DNA from: Sporobolomyces roseus
Taxonomy: Eukaryota > Basidiomycota > Microbotryomycetes > Sporidiobolales > Sporidiobolaceae
Assembly (NCBI GenBank): GCA_016617785.1
Contig: JADILM010000001.1
Location: 2,790,001 to 2,854,000, forward strand
DNA: 64,000 bases
Direction of reading: 5' to 3'
Shown here piece after piece: positions 1-10,471 of the stretch. A program made the translations under genes and the position numbers. The notes under the pieces are model-generated. The model worked only from the letters and a program-made list of their open reading frames with translations. It was not told the DNA's origin and searched no databases. Every line of letters starts with the position of its first letter. Position 1 is the stretch's first letter.

Positions 1-3000
1 CACATGAGAGATATCTCACGGAACTACCGAGGCGCGCGAGTATGGGATCCTCGTTGCAAGAAATGCGTTTGGGAGGAAAGTTGAGGTTTCGACGATTCGA
101 ATGTTTCGTGTCTTGGCTAACACTTTCACACGCTCACAACAGGGTGAACACAGACCAGAACAAGTGCAGAGACGTAGTATAGTGAGTTCTGGTCGAGTTC
201 ACATTTGATCCTCAAATTTGTTGACCGTTTCCTTTTTTTCTAGGCTAGAAAGAAGGTAACCATCAAACAAGGAAAGAAACTCAAGTACTTCGCACCGAGT
301 ACGCTTCTCTCCTTCAGCTCGTTCAATTCAGCTCTACTTACATAGCTTCTTCCCTCAGAAATCGGAACCGGAATCGATCTCGCTTGGTTCGCAAAGAATC
401 AACACGACGATCTCCTAGACCCTCTCGGAACTCTCGGCGACAACGTTTTTGATGATCTTTCCGCGGAAGAAGATGAGGAGGAGGAGAAGGAAGCGAAACG
501 GGACAGGAGAAAGAAAAAGGAAGCTGCACCTCGAGCAGGTGGTTTGCGAACGGTCAGTTTCTACTCTTTTCATCTCTCTTCGAGCCCTTTACTCACTCTC
601 TCGGATACATCTACAGACGTATTACCAACATCGTGAGCCCCTTCTTTCGAGCTTACGTTCGCTGAATGCATCATTCTGACTCCCGCTTTCGTCGATAGCG
701 ACCGACCCTACTCTCGAGATTCCCATTCCCCTGATGGACCCGACTTTCCCGCATCTCCGCCTCATCCTCGAAACGATCACTGTTCGTAACAACTTCCGAA
801 GAATAGCAGGAGGCCACGCGGAACATCAAGCTGCATCTGCATGGCAAGAACCTCGAGAAGATTTCTGTCAATTCCCTGGCTGCACCCTCAAACTCGACTG
901 GAGGAAGGGTGATTACGCTCGCTGTCAAGTAAACAAGGAAGACAACCGACTTTACGTTCGATACGGAGATCGACGAGGAGTATTTTGTAGAGCTCATTAC
1001 AATGTAGTTGGAAGAGTTAGTCCGATGTCCTCTTCTTCTTCAAACCTGTTCGGGTACTAAGACAAGTTCTCTCTTTACAGGAAATCACGGCGGAGGCTAA
1101 CGTTAGTCACAACTCGTCATCATTCCCGATTACCGAAACTGATCTCATTTCGTTTCCAACCTTGTCTAGCGAGTCGATCGAGATCACGAACTCACTCGAC
1201 ACCACATCGGATCCGCTTCTGCTCTTACTCGTGCTCGCAAGATTGCCCGAAGTCTTTACGATCGACAAGTCGAATGGGAAACCGAACTCAAAATCCCCGA
1301 GAAAGATCGACTACTCACAAGTCATGCCAACATCAAGGAGGACTGTCACACCGCAATCGTCCGAGTCTTTGTCGAGCTTCCAAGCAAAGGAGGAACGACT
1401 TCAGGCGATGCTCTTCGTCAAGCTGGATTCGATCCGAGAAAGAAAGAACTCGTTTCGCAGAAGTTCGAAGACTTTGAGGAAAACGCTAGATGTCACTACT
1501 GCTCGCGAAAGTTGACGTTGGGTGTAGGACAAGAGCACCGCAACTGTGATCTTGTAAGTTCAAATTCTTCCTCTTCCTCCGCATTCTTCTGCCTCTCCCG
1601 GTTTCCAATTCGCGTTCCCCATATCCGACTCCTTCCTTATATCTCAACCCTTGATCGCACCAGCTGACATCGTCTGAATCGCTTTTCGCAGCCCTCAATT
1701 GATCGCTCACACTCCCATCTCGACTATGCCCATTCCGAACAAGTCCTCGTTCTCTCCTGCCTCGGATGTCAGTACGGGAGGAACGACCTCTCCGAAGCCG
1801 ACAGAGAGAAATACCTCGACCCTCTTCTCAACAACATCGAAACGAATGCGAATCTCGGCGACATGGCTATCGACTACCTCGAACTCTTCGTGCTCTCCGA
1901 TAGAGGTCAAGCTACTCCCGCTCAACTCGCACGAATGAAGGAGATCAAAGTCGAATTGGAGGCATCTGGTGAATGGAGCGAGGAGGCTGCGGAAGCGGAA
2001 TACGAGAGTCGATTGAAGAAGGTTGTGGCCGCTCAAAGCGCTCGAACATACATCGAAGGAAGACCTGGAGAGGTAGTGATCGACGGACAAGGAAACAAGA
2101 AACTCAATCGACATGGGTGGGCTCCTGGAGGCGATCGAGCAGCTCAATTCGCCAAAGCGAAAAAGTTCATCATCGCAACGGGAGGAATCGATCCTGTGTT
2201 CGGAGTGAGGAGCATTCCTCTGAAGAGTCTGACTGGTGGACATCAAGGAATCCTTTGCAACACCCTTGATCGGTTCGCTCCCTTTCTTTCGAGCCCTGCG
2301 TTCTCCTCGTGTACTGATCGACGATTCTCTCTCTCTTCACAGCATGTGCGACGCCGGCATTTACGATTATGACAACTGCTTGCCGATGATGTAATACGCA
2401 AACTTCTTCAAGAGTTCGCTCCCTGCTTTCCGCACGCAAGAACGATTGGATTCCTTCGTCGATTCTCAACCAACGCTCCGAAGGGCTAGAGGATTGAGGG
2501 CTGCAGCTGTACACTGCTTGCGTGCTGAGATCAGTGGAGGTTGGAGGGACGAGAATGGTTTGGACGGAGAGGATCAAGACGGAATCAACGCTGAAGAGGG
2601 CGAGGAAGATGAATCAGTTGTAAGTTTCTCCCCAAGTTGTCGCCAATTAACCGAGCTGACAAGTATGTCGATCACTCACAGCCCTCTCCCGCCGCTTCGA
2701 CTTCGACCTCGACCAAGAAGGATGGCAAGAAACGAGCAGTTGATCAAGATGCAACCCTCCACTCGAAAGCGACTCTCTCCGCTCCTCCTCCTCCTCGTAC
2801 CGCTTCTGGATCTTCGAAGCGACCTGCACTCCCTCCTCCTCCCGTTCCCGCTTCGACTTCGACTTCGACCTCGACCAAGAAGGATGGCAAGAAACGAGCA
2901 GTTGATCAAGATGCAACCCTCCACTCGAAAGCGACTCTCTCCGCTCCTCCTCCTCCTCGTACCGCTTCTGGATCTTCGAAGCGACCTGCACTCCCTCCTC

Positions 3001-3626
3001 CTCCCGTTCCCGCTTCGACTTCGACTTCGACCTCGACCAAGAAGGATGGCAAGAAACGAGCAGTCGAAGAGAACGATGCTTCTAGTTCTCCCCTGAAGCT
3101 CATACCAAAGTCGGATTACGCACTCGGATCCAAGACCGCCTGGAATCGACCCTCTTCCAGTTCTCCTCCTGCGACCGCATCTGCTTTCTTCCATCGCCCG
3201 CCACCAACTTCGCTTGTCTCCGATCAAGCCTCGCTCCTTGCAGTTCTCGGTACTTCACTTGGTGGACGACCCTCATCTATCGCAGGAGGAGGTTTGGGAG
3301 CTGGAGCAGATGCCGCGGGAGGAGATGCAGTAGTTCAGTCCCATACGCCTGGCTCCTTTACCGCCGATCCGACCGTATCCTCTCGTCCTGTCCCTTCCTA
3401 CTTCGACCCCCCTCCCCTCGCTAAACGCGCACGCCTCGATGATTCGGTCGACAACGGATCTGATATCAGCGAATTCAATACGTCGACCAACTCGATGTCC
3501 ACTGCCGAAACCTCGATTCGCGAGACTTCTGGTGACGAGGTATATCCGGATTCGTTCGGTGAAGGAGGTGAATACGAGGCGTTCGGCATGCTCGATGAGG
3601 ACAAGATGGAGTACGTGTACTATTAG
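1..3626 (+). CDS. Cysteine-rich protein with putative HNH/treble-clef zinc site and a repeated low-complexity tail
   Basis: My model has exons 1-66, 143-181, 244-298, 359-538, 699-1015, 1081-1101, 1170-1553, 1692-2272, 2343-2390, 2484-2619 and 2682-3626, all in phase, giving about 923 residues. An ATG at position 4 could be the start, or the gene may begin upstream of the window. Visible features in order: a CKKC pair, an acidic/basic stretch, a Cys/His block (FCQFPGC to FCRAHY), a charged helical region, then CHYC, SIDR, a tyrosine and SCLGCQYGRND. The last set follows the Cys-Cys/DR/Tyr/Cys-Cys order of HNH or recombination-endonuclease-VII-like nucleases. The C-terminal third is Ser/Pro/Lys-rich with 162-bp repeats. 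Nuclease activity is inference; family and pathway are unknown. The stretch 2391-2489 is uncertain: reading through meets TAA at 2392-2394 unless a GTAATA donor at 2391 is used, with acceptors at 2483 or 2489. Confidence 0.6.
2711..3050 (+). repeat. 162-bp in-frame coding tandem repeat
   Basis: Two complete 162-bp units (2711-2872 and 2873-3034) read identical base for base by eye, and a third begins at 3035 before diverging near 3064. A partial Ser-Thr-rich lead-in precedes the first. The unit is 54 codons, so each copy keeps the frame. It encodes KKDGKKRAVDQDATLHSK followed by a proline-rich run. Identity of silent positions points to recent duplication or gene conversion. Confidence 0.93.
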
Positions 3627-4624
3627 AGATCATCTGTCTGATTCTCGATTACCCATCTACTTTCTCTCTGTTCTTGACAGCTTCGTTTCGCTTCTCTATC
3701 GTTCCTTTTCTTTTGTCGTTCGTGATACTCTTCGCTTGTAGTTTCTCCCTCTTCCTCCCCCGCATCTCGCAGCTCATAATTAGATTTTACCTCGACTCGC
3801 TTTCAATAATCTTTCGTAGTTCCACTCCGTGCAATTTCTCTCTCTTTCTGTAAACCAGCCGGGGCAACAGAACTGATAATCTTTCGGCCGTTTCTCTCGG
3901 TGCTGCGTCAGCTTATAGCTTCTCCTCTCGACGAGTTCAGTTTCGAGCTAACCCATTTTTCTATCGTTCTTGACAGATTCGTCTCCGCGCTCGCTGTCGC
4001 TTGTCTTCCCTTCGACACAAAGGGTCGACACACATTCTAGATTCTCCAAAAGGCCCAAGAGTTGTCGTCGTCGTGCTTATCTTTCTTACTCGGATGTAGA
4101 CTTGTTTCCCGGTTCGAAGCGTTTCAAAGCTGTAACACCTCTTTCTCACTCTCATGCTTCTCGATGCCTAGCAAAGTACTCCAAGCGATTACCGTTTGAA
4201 CAGCTGCTCCGTTCGAGTTGCTTTCGGTGAGGCAGACGAAGCTATCGATCGGGGTAATTTTTGCAACTCGCTGTTTCGATCCCTTCGTTCCGACTACAAT
4301 ACCTCAGTACGCATTGTGGATGCAAAATTGTCGCTAGATGTACAGATGTGATGTGTGGAAGCTACCGAGACCTGCAGAACATGCTGACCGTCGTCAACAG
4401 CGCGAGAAAGATCCTTTCGACAGAGTCAGTGGTGTTTCTCGTCGTTCGTTGACGTATTCTGCGATCTTCGAAGTCGAGTTCAGTCACTCCTCGACCCAAA
4501 TCAAACAGCAAGCTCAGAAAATCGAACATGTTGACCGCAGCGAAACTTTAGCGAAACTTGCGAAGCGAGTGACGTCTCGATTCTTCCTCTCTCACACTTC
4601 ACTTTTTCACCTTCAACTTTCAAG
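3627..4624. other. Intergenic, probable 3' and 5' flanks
   Basis: About 1 kb with pyrimidine-rich tracts and no open frame showing protein-like composition or coherent splicing on either strand. It probably holds the 3' UTR of the upstream gene and the promoter and leader of the membrane-protein gene starting at 4625. Confidence 0.6.
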
Positions 4625-6235
4625 ATGGCCAATTCAGCACCTGCAGCGGCCTCCTTACTCTCGCAAAAGTTCGCTCAACCAGATCCGCTCGATTTAGCTT
4701 CATCAGAAGAACCGACTTCACTCCTCTCCTCCTCGATGGCAGACGACCCAGCTTTACAATCTGCAGCTCTCTCTACTGCAGATCCTACACGAGATGTTAT
4801 GGCTATGGAACCCCCTCAGAAGAGCTGGACAGAGGTACTCGCTGGTTCAGTCGGATCTTTCAGAAGGGAGATTAGCTGGGTTGTGTTCTCAACAGTGTTG
4901 ATGACTGTAGCTAGGAATGCATGCTTTGATCAACGGTACGTCCATAAACTAGAATGAGGAACTGAAGAAATTGCTGACCTCTTGAATTATCGCGATGACA
5001 GCATTTTCGGACGATACCTCCTACACACTCTAGCACCTGTCGAACGTGATTCAGTTACTTGGAGGTGGATCTTCATCACGAGGGTATGGGAAATGTGCAT
5101 GGTTAGTTTCGTTTGGAAACGAGTTCGCGGTGGATTGAAACGAGAAGGAGGTATGTTTGCTCCTCAATCACTTTCGAAGACTGCAGATTGACTCAAACGA
5201 GCACGCACAGCACTCTTCGGTCTCGTGTACGCTCTCTTGTCAAGATCGGGTCTTTACATGTTTGAGCATTCTTACTTCCTCCTCTCGTAAGTTCACTTTT
5301 CGCAACTCTGTACCGATGGCACTTCTCACTCACACATCACCTGTATACAGCTCGGGAGCTCCTCTCACTCTTCTCCTCATCGATTCCCTCGCTTTCCTCG
5401 TCACTCTCTCCTTCCTCCCTTCTTTCCACCCTTCTCCTCCCTCTGCTCGCGCTCCTCTCGGGGTTCTCAAGCGATTAGAAATGGATCCTGCCCTCGTTTA
5501 CAACCTCATCCTCGCTGTCGGACTATCGACTTTCATCTCAGCTTTCGGAAGTTACGCCATCGAGCGCTTAGGAGGAACTGACTTCGTCAAGGCAAACGTT
5601 TGGGACGTCGAAATTCCTGCTTACCTCATGAAGTCGCAGTTGACTTCGGTTCAGATGATGGAGGTAAGCTCTGTGTCCTCTTTGCCAGGTTTTGGGACTC
5701 CTCACTAACGAACAGAATCTATTTTAAGCACCCGACGATTCGCATGCCTACTCTTCGTCACACTCCTCCTCTCAACATGACTTCTCACCTCCTTCACGCA
5801 TTCATCTCGACTCTTCCCCTCCTCGCACTCTCCTCGTTCCTCCCCACGCTTTCACCCCTCTCAATCTCCCTCCTCTCCTTCATCATTATCTTCGTCCCCT
5901 CGACTACTCTCCTCAACGATATCTTCCCTATCAAGCTCGAAGCTGCCGCAGGAGTCGGAGCTACCCTCGCGCTCAAGGGTCTCGTCGGAAGTGGTGTCAT
6001 CTCCTGGGTCATCGAACAGCTTCGAAGCTCTCTCCTCGTCAAGATCGACAAGACTACCCTTCTCGTTCTCGATGAAGATCATCGAGGAGAAGAGGAGGTC
6101 GTTGCAGTTGCTGAGATCGAGGAGGTTGAGGTCATTGAGCCGGAGGAGAACTTGAGGAAGAGCAAGAAGGGAAAGGGAGGTGTTACGAAGCGAAGAGCTC
6201 TCGGAGCTGGAAACGAGCTCGAGACTGAGATCTAG
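4625..6235 (+). CDS. Multispanning membrane protein of unknown function
   Basis: Five exons (4625-4935, 5002-5150, 5211-5286, 5351-5663, 5729-6235) join to 451 residues. The start is the ATG after a pyrimidine-rich leader. The first ~75 residues are polar and Ala/Ser-rich. Then come several hydrophobic segments, including ISWVVFSTVLMTVA, a segment at LTLLLIDSLAFLVTL, LVYNLILAVGLSTFISAF and a long one at SPLSISLLSFIIIFVPS. The C-terminal ~50 residues are Glu/Lys-rich and presumably face the cytosol or matrix. There is no cleavable signal peptide. I do not recognise the family; membrane topology is the only supported property. It lies upstream of and convergent with COX16. Confidence 0.75.
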
Positions 6236-6632
6236 GTTGGTCGATGACGATGAAGTGGTAGCAGGAATGACGGACTGAAGTAGCGAAAAGGAAGAAAAGT
6301 GAATTGTAAAAGTACGAAGTTCTCTTTTTTTGAAGTCCAAGTTGTTATACACCTTACTAGTTCTATCAATCAGTAGTTCAGCAGTCGTTGGAATGCACAT
6401 AATCACTTGTAACCGCTGGTGCTGTCTTCGGTTAGCGATTGAACCATTATCCAACCGATTTCCATTGGGAATATGACTCAGCGACAGTTTTCTTGATTCA
6501 CAAGCATAGCCTCTCGCCCGACGAGCCGCATACACGCTGCCGGTCGTGCAACACCGCGCTACAGGTGCGAAACAATATAAAGATGGCAACATACAAGTTT
6601 TGACTCGCTACATAACATCGACAACCTTGTCC
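6236..6632. other. Convergent 3' flanks
   Basis: Nearly 400 bp between the stop of the membrane-protein gene on the plus strand and the stop of COX16 on the minus strand. No coding signal is seen; two 3' UTRs are expected here. Confidence 0.6.
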
Positions 6633-7134
6633 TCATTTCGCATCTTTCGACGGATCCTTCGATATCGGTAACTCTCCCCACTCTGCCTGACCCGGTAATC
6701 GATCAACTCGTTTGTTCTCCCATTCCGTCGATTCTCCTAAATCGTTCGTAGCTTGCAATCTCTGCGAAATTCCTCCCAACTCTTAAATCAGTCTCGCTCT
6801 CCCTCCTGCAGTATCGAATAAAGACTCACATAGTATTCCTCCCTGACATCCCACTTTCTCCTTCCCTTCTTCATTCCTAATTCCTCTTCTTTCGTAACTG
6901 CCGTAACCCTTTGATCTCTCAAATCGTACCGAGTTTGCGTGAAACCCGAGAGGGCGAATGAGGAGGTGACGAGAACTAGGATGAAGGGTAAGCCGAAGTA
7001 AGTGAAGGGATGTCGGCGGAGAGACGAGGTGAGAGGCGATCTAAAGAGAGAGGCGAAGAAGTCAGCGAGAACTCTGTGTGCAGAGGGCAAGGTGAAGCGC
7101 ACCGGTTCAAGGGTTTGTTAGAGAATGGTGGCAT
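6633..7134 (-). CDS. COX16: Cytochrome c oxidase assembly factor COX16
   Basis: Three exons (7134-7103, 7040-6830, 6761-6633) give 123 residues, the usual size for this small mitochondrial inner-membrane protein. The family signature is clear: basic N-terminus, RRHPFTYFGLPF leading into one hydrophobic segment, then FTQTRYDLRDQ, KEEELGM, a WDVREEYY motif close to the family's FDIKEEYY, RLQ after the intron, and a Trp-Glu/Arg-Leu-Pro tail. In yeasts COX16 helps insert copper-loaded Cox2 into cytochrome oxidase. I chose the start at 7134 rather than 7102 because the 62-bp intron it implies has a GCTGAC branch site and a pyrimidine-rich acceptor, and the resulting N-terminus (MPPFSNKPLNR) is family-like. 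Confidence 0.93.
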
Positions 7135-8998
7135 AGTGTAAGCAGTCTGTAGGGAGATGTTGAGAGTGAGAGGCAAGAGAGAAACCAGCGACCGACAAGT
7201 TGGCTTCTTACACATCACAACCACAGCTCAGAGCTCTGATAAATCGCTTGGGACCATCAGCTATATCAACATAGATCGAGTACCCAAATTTTGTGCTTCT
7301 CGAGCCATCCCCGTCGTCGTATCCCGAAAAGATCCCCGACATCTCAAATCCTACTTCTCGCTTCGCACACAGGCTTTGAAGGTTCCGAAACGCTCGGGTC
7401 TGGTATGGAAGCTAGTGACGGAGCTCACAGGCCGATAACTGTTCTCGAAATGAGCTCAGGGTAAGTTCTCCTCACTTTCGCATCTTTCTCGGTTGACTTT
7501 CCGTCGCAAGACAAACTCAGCTGTTGATCGCAGTTGTTTTGGCAGAGCTTCAGGCCGCTCGAGATCAGGTGTAGTGCCTCGCAGTATCGTAAGACGCTGT
7601 ACGAGGATCGACCTCGACCTCGTCCTCTCTTCGACTCGACACTTCTCCTCCTTTTCACCTCGGCCGCTTCAGCCTCAGAACCTCGCCATTCTCCGTAGAC
7701 GGCATCTATTGATGTCGTGACCATAGCAAGACCGAGCGATACTGATCAGGAGACGCTTAAAGAGTACAACTACAAAAAAAACGAACTCGATTCCCGATAG
7801 CATCGTCGCACAAGCAGCCGCCGTCCACTAATCGAGGGAATCAGCATCTTCATACTGATGTTTCGCTCATCCCGGGTAAAAGGTTATCGCTCGACTGTGA
7901 CAACCTGAGTCACAAACTATCCTTCTCCAATCTCAAACGACTTTGACCTCGTCACTCGACTTCGACTTCTCAAGCTCCCGTCGCTTTGCGTTCCAGGTTG
8001 TACCGCCTCCAGGATATTCAAACAGCGACGGCTATTGTTCACACGTGCAGAAACTGGAACTCTAGAACCCAACATTTCCGAATTTCCTGTCGACAAGATT
8101 CCTTTCCGCATTCCACATCGACTCCTCACTGCACACAAGGACTCAGTATCCTCTCGTACAGCTCACGCACACCGCCGACAAGCCGATTTAGACCGCCAAT
8201 CTCGGATGGGAAGACGAAGGGAAGAAAGGCGGTCGAGTAAAATCGGGGTATTGTTTTGAGGCGAGAGGGCGGAACTGAGTAGATCTGCAGAACCGCAGAA
8301 CCGGGATCAGAAGTATACCAGAAGTTTGTGGCCAATGCATGTTATCTGAACCTGGTCGTAGCAGGTGGGAAACGAGGGAATGAGAATCGTTTACGAAATC
8401 AAGCGAAATCAGATTCTCAGGATTCTCCGGCTCGAGAGTTGGCGGTCTCTTTTCTATGCACCTCTCTTAGCTCTTTCGACGGCACGCGAGAACGTCTAGT
8501 AGTTGTCTCGTAGCCTCGGTGAAAAGTTGGCGACCGAGAAAGCGGAAAACGAGCTGTTTCTCGATTTCACAAAGTTCTTGTTTACAGAGCGAAGCCTTGC
8601 AAGGTTCGGTGTGATCGTTGCGCTATTGAATCGGCAAAATAGTAATTGAAAAGAGACAGAGGTGTTTGCGGCAGTAGACTCGCTCTCTCTCTTCTACATC
8701 CGTATCACTTGCATCCGCTCACAAGGAGAGTGATCGACCGCTACTTAATCACAACCACATATCCTATCACCCTACCGACACTACATCCGTCTCACTGCAA
8801 GTCCGAGTCCACGAATCAACAAACCCTTTGTGGTTACTTCAACTTGACCACCTCTCTCTACAACTCTAGCTGCAGCATAGATAGTATCAGGTGAGTACAA
8901 AGCTATCTCAGTAACTACCTGTGCTAGTTCTGACGCTCCCCATGTGGACAGACTCAATCATCTAAACCCGAACTTCCGATCCTCTACCTCGCTTCACC
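7135..8998. other. Long weakly coding region upstream of the zinc-cluster gene
   Basis: Nearly 1.9 kb without a convincing gene. On the plus strand there are splice-like signals: GTAAGT at 7460, acceptors near 7530-7550, CAG at 7996-7998, and a GTGAGT at 8891 with a GGACAG acceptor near 8951 that fits a 5' UTR intron of the downstream gene. Two open stretches (7553-7720 and roughly 8000-8259, the latter ending in a basic SRMGRRREERRSSK segment) could be exons of a small gene or of a long leader. I cannot join them into one frame with confidence. Confidence 0.35.
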
Positions 8999-9670
8999 AT
9001 GACTCGCCCGATCGAGATTGGTGCTAGTCGCAAACGCCAATACAAGTCCTGCACCTCCTGTCGAGCTGCGAAAGCGAAATGTACCGGATTCAGTGAAGAA
9101 TACCTTCGTCTCCTGGATGATCCCGATTTCGTTCCTCCCGCTGGTCACCCCGTTTGCAAGAGGTGTAAGAAGAATGGGAAAGAATGCGAGTTTGCACCAT
9201 CGAAGAGGAAAGGTCGACCTAGGCGATTACCCAAGAAGACGAACCCAGATCCTATTTCTCCCCAAGTTCCTCTTGCCGGTTCTTCTTCCTCCTCTCCTCG
9301 ACCTTCCGCTGAACCCAAAGCTAAACCTTCCGCAACACCTGAACCTGTCATTCCTGCTGCTCCTTCTCGCTCCCCTACTCCCGATCTCCCTCCCCCTACA
9401 CTCTCAATGGACGTTGAAAACGAGGAGGAGGATCAAATCAACGACGACGAACCGAAAGACGAAGAACCTGTACCTGTAGCACTAGCTCCTCCCTCCGATG
9501 AAGCACCGACTCGCGCGAAAAGGTCAGCGACATCATCACTTAGGTCACCGAAGAAACAGAAAGTGAGTTACAAGGAGGACGAAGAGGATGGAAGTGAGGG
9601 AGAGGAACAAGGACCAGTTGCAAAAGGGGAAGAGTCGGAAGCTTCAGCATACGAGGAAGAGGAGGAATAA
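8999..9670 (+). CDS. Zn(II)2Cys6 binuclear-cluster transcription regulator with an extended loop
   Basis: Single coding exon, 223 residues. Residues 18-63 hold six cysteines in the order C-x2-C-x6-C-x24-C-x2-C-x6-C (CTSCRAAKAKC ... CKRCKKNGKEC), the fungal binuclear zinc cluster that binds CGG-type DNA half-sites. A basic segment KRKGRPRRLPKK follows. The rest is Pro/Ser-rich, then strongly acidic (Glu/Asp runs to the C-terminus), a plausible activation region. There is no fungal-specific middle homology domain and the protein is short. The spacer between Cys3 and Cys4 is 24 residues rather than the usual 5-12. A GTGAGT...GGACAG pair just upstream suggests a 5' UTR intron. Target genes cannot be inferred. 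Confidence 0.88.
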   Translation: MTRPIEIGASRKRQYKSCTSCRAAKAKCTGFSEEYLRLLDDPDFVPPAGHPVCKRCKKNGKECEFAPSKRKGRPRRLPKKTNPDPISPQVPLAGSSSSSPRPSAEPKAKPSATPEPVIPAAPSRSPTPDLPPPTLSMDVENEEEDQINDDEPKDEEPVPVALAPPSDEAPTRAKRSATSSLRSPKKQKVSYKEDEEDGSEGEEQGPVAKGEESEASAYEEEEE

Positions 9671-10471
9671 AGGGTCTGCTCATTGCCAGTGTCTCAACGA
9701 GGGTGTTGGATGTAGATAGGTGGTTTTTTGTCTCTTTCGCTTTAGATTCGCAGTTTTTGCTCTCCCTCTCTCTCTCTCTCCAGTTTCGCCTTGTCCTTGT
9801 ACTATCTACCGCTTGACTCTCTTACGTTACCTCTCTTCCTATTTACCCTGCCTCCTTTTGTTGTTATCCAGTCGTTCGTTTCCTCCTTGAAGAATACGGT
9901 GGAAAGTCAGCGAGAGGAAAAGAGGGAATCTCAACCGACTCGTCATCTCGCGTTCCTCCGATCGATAGTGTAATGCTGTCGCTACTCGCAACAGCCGTCG
10001 AAAGGAGCATACTCCTTCGAAATCCTTGCGAAGGGGCATTTGTATTCAATTCAGCAAAGCTAATCAAAAACCATCTTTCCCGCTTTTCCGCCGCCTCTTG
10101 TCCTCATCCCGTCTTCTTGCTGTTTTACAACACTATCAGAGTACTTCAAGCTACTTCACTTGGCTCCCTATAGCTCTAGCGAGTGCACCCACCTCTTCTA
10201 CGCGACTTTCATCGTTTCATCCAACTTGAATCTTCCTTCCTTTCTTCCCACTCGTTCCCATACCATTCGAATCGCACAACCAGTTATACCCACTCACGAT
10301 CTCTCACTATTTCACGAAACGATTACAACGAACACTATCACTCGATTGTGATCAAAGGATTCCAACAAACTCGCCTCTTTACTCTGAATCTCCAAAACTC
10401 GCTAATCCGACTCGTCTCGACTCGAAGCCGACTTCTTCCTTCGATCCTCTCACTCTATCGCTTCTCAAGAG
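9671..10471. other. Intergenic: 3' UTR, promoter and leader
   Basis: About 800 bp, pyrimidine-rich on the plus strand, with CT runs near 9761-9781. No frame has protein-like composition. It probably holds the terminator of the zinc-cluster gene and the promoter and long 5' UTR of the PIN4-like gene. Confidence 0.6.

Noticed and set aside
2676..3227. Minus-strand frame with Arg/Ser-rich repeats resembling an SR protein
   Set aside because: It is the antisense shadow of the Ser/Pro/Lys repeat on the plus strand, which has consistent upstream exons.
1..3626. KDZ-type transposase with cysteine cluster
   Set aside because: Cysteine pairs suggested it, but no transposase catalytic region, terminal repeats or target-site duplication was seen.
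5861..6592. Long minus-strand frame rich in Ser/Leu
   Set aside because: Antisense of the membrane-protein exon and its 3' flank. It has no domain and no splice support.
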